Of a DNA stretch of 64,000 bases, positions 61,101 through 64,000 are shown one piece after another. Position numbers and translations under genes: made by a program. The notes under the pieces were generated by a model. That model ran no database searches, was not told the DNA's origin, and saw only the letters and a list, made by a program, of their open reading frames with translations. This DNA is from Metallyticus violacea. Lineage: Eukaryota > Arthropoda > Insecta > Mantodea > Metallyticidae. The stretch covers positions 44,690,501 through 44,754,500 of the forward strand of contig CM060830.1 of the NCBI GenBank assembly GCA_030762175.1, given 5' to 3'. The stretch's first letter is position 1. Every line of letters begins with the position of its first letter.

Positions 61101-61386
61101 GAAGCGTAACTTTGCTATTGCTAACATTATCGCAAGATTCTAGAATATTTCTATGTGAGCAACTGGACATTCACAAGAAAAAGAGAAAATTTAATAAAAC
61201 GTATCCTGATAACGTACTTATTTAAATATAATAAATTTTTCTGGTTTTCATGGCAAAAACTTGTCGATGACCCTTTGATTAAAACCTGGTATCTGTAGAA
61301 TGAGGTCTATCTCTACAGAAAGAATTATATACTTCCTAAATTTTGAATTCACTGTTTGGCTGAAATACTTGAATTTGGTCTACACG

Positions 61387-61388
<2 letters not shown>
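58110..61388. other. Unassigned DNA; purine-rich block at 58150-58520
   Basis: The block 58150-58520 is almost entirely purines with GAAA/AAGAAA words. Small open frames elsewhere (e.g. 58646-58879) show no domain. The fold-back copy at 59828-59940 is listed separately. Confidence 0.5.
59828..59940. repeat. Fold-back repeat, short relative of 2224-2454
   Basis: Outer arms TAGAAAAGGATAAAACACT and the inverse of AGTGTTGTATCCTTTTCTA enclose TTCTTGCCATAGAAGAACTC and TTCGAAATATAGCAATTTCAAG, the same words as in the 2.2-kb copy; here most of one arm is lost. Confidence 0.75.

Positions 61389-61457
<69 letters not shown>
61389..61457. repeat. (ATT)n microsatellite
   Basis: About 22 uninterrupted triplets; the poly-Leu frame here is an artefact. 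Confidence 0.97.
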
Positions 61458-62002
61458 TCAACTTTCTCTTCTAATGATCGTGAAGAAAAAGGTTACAATG
61501 TAATCTTTGTATATTGTTAATTTTCTTTACATTTAGCTAACACTAAAGGAAATAAAGCAACTACTTCACGATTTCACACGAAACTTCACCAACGTGTAGC
61601 TCACAAACAGCAGTTTGCTATTAATGAAACGCTGATTATTATCGATGCTTGAAAGTGCATGAGAGCATTGTAACTTCAAATGTAATGCTGTTTGATGCTG
61701 AAATAGCTGCAAGTTTTTTTTCCATATTTAAAGTACATTACTCTGTTGCCATTAATTATCTAATAGTTTTGCAAATTTGTAACACACCAATAACCGGTGC
61801 GGATTACGCTCGAGGCAAACTTTTCTGCGAACGCCTGTGACGAGCGGTGACGCTTCAGGTGATGTATTTTTAATTTTATTTTTTATTTTTTCTCTTTTTT
61901 GTTTATTTTGTTTTATATTTTTATTTTATTGTTAAATATATGTTTTTATAGTTTATTGTGAAATATCTAATCTAATGTCTTGTATCAAATCAAATAGATC
62001 TA

Positions 62003-63804
62003 GGGCGGGCTGCATAAATAGTTAATCGGTGTTTAAGTGCTAAAATTAAACTTGGTTGTATAAAAATTAATCTAAGATCATTTCACCTTGATCTAAGAAT
62101 AAACTTAACCGCAAATTTTCTAAGGTTAATCTGAGTGAACCTTGGTTAGCGAAGTTATACAGTATTGATCTTTAAAAGAAATGAAAGTGATATGGTGAGT
62201 CATTATTTTTAATTGTATGCATAGAAGAGTATGCACGAATTTTTCATGCTTTAACTACTCGCAGAATGCATTGCTATAAGTTAATAAGTTACTCATAAGG
62301 GTGTAGGTTATATTAGTTTAGGATTTCATATTACTCTGATTGTTCGTCCGAAAATGAAAATTTTGAATTTCAACGGACGACTCGTTTATTTCAGCATAGA
62401 AGGCAGCCCATTTTTGAGCTTGATGAAAAACAGTTTAAAATAATACTTCGACTTTCGGAACATGTATTCGAGGAACTGGAACAAATTCTATATCCACAGT
62501 TAAGAACACGAACTAAACGAACTCTTGAGTTGAACCCAATGTTTATGATTCTACTCACACTACTTTGCAAATGGCAGTTTCCAGATGGTAATTAGGAATA
62601 TATTTAACGTGAATAAAGGAACTGCAAATAGAACCATACACAAAGTAGCCAGAGAAAAGCAAATTTATAACCCCGGTTCATCGAGATACCTACTCACGAT
62701 TTTTTTGGTTTGTTTATTTACGGACGCTCTTTAACATCTCAGGTCGTCAGCGTTCCATTCAATTCAGGGCGTGAAACGGCCGACAAATTTTGCTCAGAGG
62801 CCTCTTCTTTCAGACTTGAAGTTCTTTATCGTGCCTTAGATCCACGACACGGGATCCACGGCTTTACTGCCCTTCCCAAGGAAGCCATATTTATGATTTT
62901 TACACCCGAAAAAATTCATTGATCCTGGCCGGGACTGAAACCGTGATCTTGCGTTTAGAAGGTACTCACCAGGGCGAAATAAATCGAGTAATGCAAGGCT
63001 TTTATGATATATGTAATTTCCCAGGAGTTCTAGATAGAATAGATTGTACACACATCCCTATCACATTGTCTGGTGGCAATAATGCTAAAGTTTACAGAAA
63101 CCGCCATGGTTGGTTTTTTTTTTCTAAACTCCGGGCTATCTGCGATTCAAAACTTCGTTTTCAAAATGTTGTCGCTAGATGGCCAGGATCGGCGCGTGAC
63201 ATTGATATATTTGCGAATTACAGAATTCATGCCCAGTTTGAAGCAGGGAGTTTCTACAAGACGTGCTATTGGGGGAGAGCGCGTATCTGTTATCACTACC
63301 CGCTCTGAAGAACGGGCTTGCAACAGGGCTCACAAGAGAGGTAAGAGAAGAGTGTTTCGGGATCACAAAGCTTATATTCGGCCCCAATTTCTTTCCAAGT
63401 GTCTTCTAAAGCCGTTTAGCTTTAGCTATGGTTAGCTAACCATTTTCTTATTCTCAATTATTGATTTCTGTTTGAAAATAATATAAATTAAGATGACTCT
63501 CTCTTCCTTTTTAAATTTTGCTGTTCCAGGTATCTTCTTTTTTCACCGCCTATTTAGTTTAACAGTAACCGCGACAGAATAAAATCTAATAGCATACACA
63601 ATTTACATTCGATGTGATATTATTATGCTTTTCCTTCAAAGTTGGCGCTATTGTCAGTATTTCGATGATATTCGGTTAGAACTAAACGAAATTCGCTTTA
63701 TCTACGATTAGCGTTATACAACTTGAACAGGGCATTAAACTGGGTTCATTACCGAACTTCGATTAAAACTGAACCGCAGTTAGTGCTTTTTATGCAACCG
63801 GCCC
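62003..63804 (+). mobile_element. PIF/Harbinger element, disrupted
   Basis: Inverted ends match at 16 of 19 bases (GGGCGGGCTGCATAAATAG and, inverted, GGGCCGGTTGCATAAAAAG) and are flanked by the 3-bp direct repeat CTA (62000-62002, 63805-63807), as this superfamily makes. Inside, LDEKQFKIILRLSEHVFEEL (62410-62590) and, after a nested SINE, the HARBI1-like nuclease blocks FPGVLDRIDCTHIPI, YRNRHGW, ICDSKLRFQNVVARWPGSARDIDIF (62975-63240). The second Asp block and the ending are present; stops and the SINE make it inactive. Confidence 0.85.
62705..62962 (-). mobile_element. tRNA-derived SINE (family 1) nested in Harbinger
   Basis: Complete tail and body, and most of the head (ends near GATCTTGCGTTTAGAAGGTA). 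It splits the Harbinger nuclease gene between its N-terminal and catalytic blocks, so it inserted later than the transposon. Confidence 0.85.
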
Positions 63805-63916
63805 CTAGTGTATTATAAAAGCAAGTACTGTCCGTTAGACCCGTGCACCTGTTGAAGTTTTATTCTATTGGTGCCATTGAAATAAATACAAATACTACCA
63901 CTACCACTACTATTAC

Positions 63917-64000
63917 GTCGGTTCTGGTGGTGTAGTGGTAACCATACTTGCCTTCTAAACCCAAGATCGCGGGTTCGAACCCGGCCAGGATCGATGGATT
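63917..64000 (+). mobile_element. tRNA-derived SINE (family 1), cut by window end
   Basis: Intact head: A box GGTGTAGTGGTAACC and B box GGGTTCGAACCC, the best tRNA-like match of the family here; continues beyond the window. Confidence 0.9.

Noticed and set aside
63917..63992. Possible functional tRNA gene
   Set aside because: A and B boxes are good, but the same sequence heads many SINE copies in this window and the cloverleaf acceptor does not close.

Overview
The window looks like gene-poor, AT-rich insect chromosomal DNA. The evidence is several families of Tc1/mariner (IS630-type) transposase remnants of kinds common in insects, a PIF/Harbinger copy, LINE reverse-transcriptase fragments, at least two tRNA-derived SINE families, long (AAT)n arrays, and arthropod-type TATA plus TCAGT initiator promoters in the one gene-rich block. 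The density of old transposons would suit a large-genome insect such as a cockroach, termite or orthopteroid, but the species cannot be fixed from the sequence. I recognise no host protein-coding gene.

The centrepiece is a complete Maverick/Polinton (adintovirus-like) element at 32771-49185 (16,415 bp). It has a perfect 6-bp target duplication (TACGGA at 32765-32770 and 49186-49191) and terminal inverted repeats identical over 154 bp. Seventeen genes are open with no frameshift. The left arm reads leftward from a central divergent promoter: protein-primed-type PolB, a 79-aa ORF, packaging ATPase, a pX-like core protein, a DUF8207-type acidic protein, retroviral-type integrase with chromodomain, penton-like minor capsid protein, an unknown protein (A), a pVI-like protein, major capsid protein, adenain-type protease, a paralogue of the unknown protein (B), and a 190-aa ORF. 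The right arm reads rightward: a 104-aa protein, a decayed tandem copy of it, a dUTPase and a 340-aa cysteine-rich protein. Together these supply replication, integration, capsid assembly, protein maturation and DNA packaging, so the element reads as an endogenous virus rather than a simple transposon.

Three features of the element go beyond a standard Polinton. The terminal repeats carry a compact set of host transcription-factor motifs (two CCAAT boxes, a palindromic CACGTG E-box, an E2F site, a YY1/Pho site). The three right-arm genes each sit just behind a splice acceptor, downstream of one TATA/initiator promoter with one strong donor, which predicts one leader exon alternatively spliced to three early genes. 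The subterminal DNA holds a family of palindromic iteron-like repeats and two local tandem duplications.

Left flank (1-32764): Tc1/mariner remnants, LINE fragments, SINEs, a fold-back repeat, an inverted repeat at 23.3-23.8 kb and a mariner with both TIRs at 29970-30896; the rest is unrecognised AT-rich DNA. Right flank (49192-64000): SINEs, degenerate 45-bp repeats, tRNA-like heads, more mariner remnants, a second fold-back copy and a PIF/Harbinger element (62003-63804) with a nested SINE. All calls come from reading motifs by eye; no database search was run.
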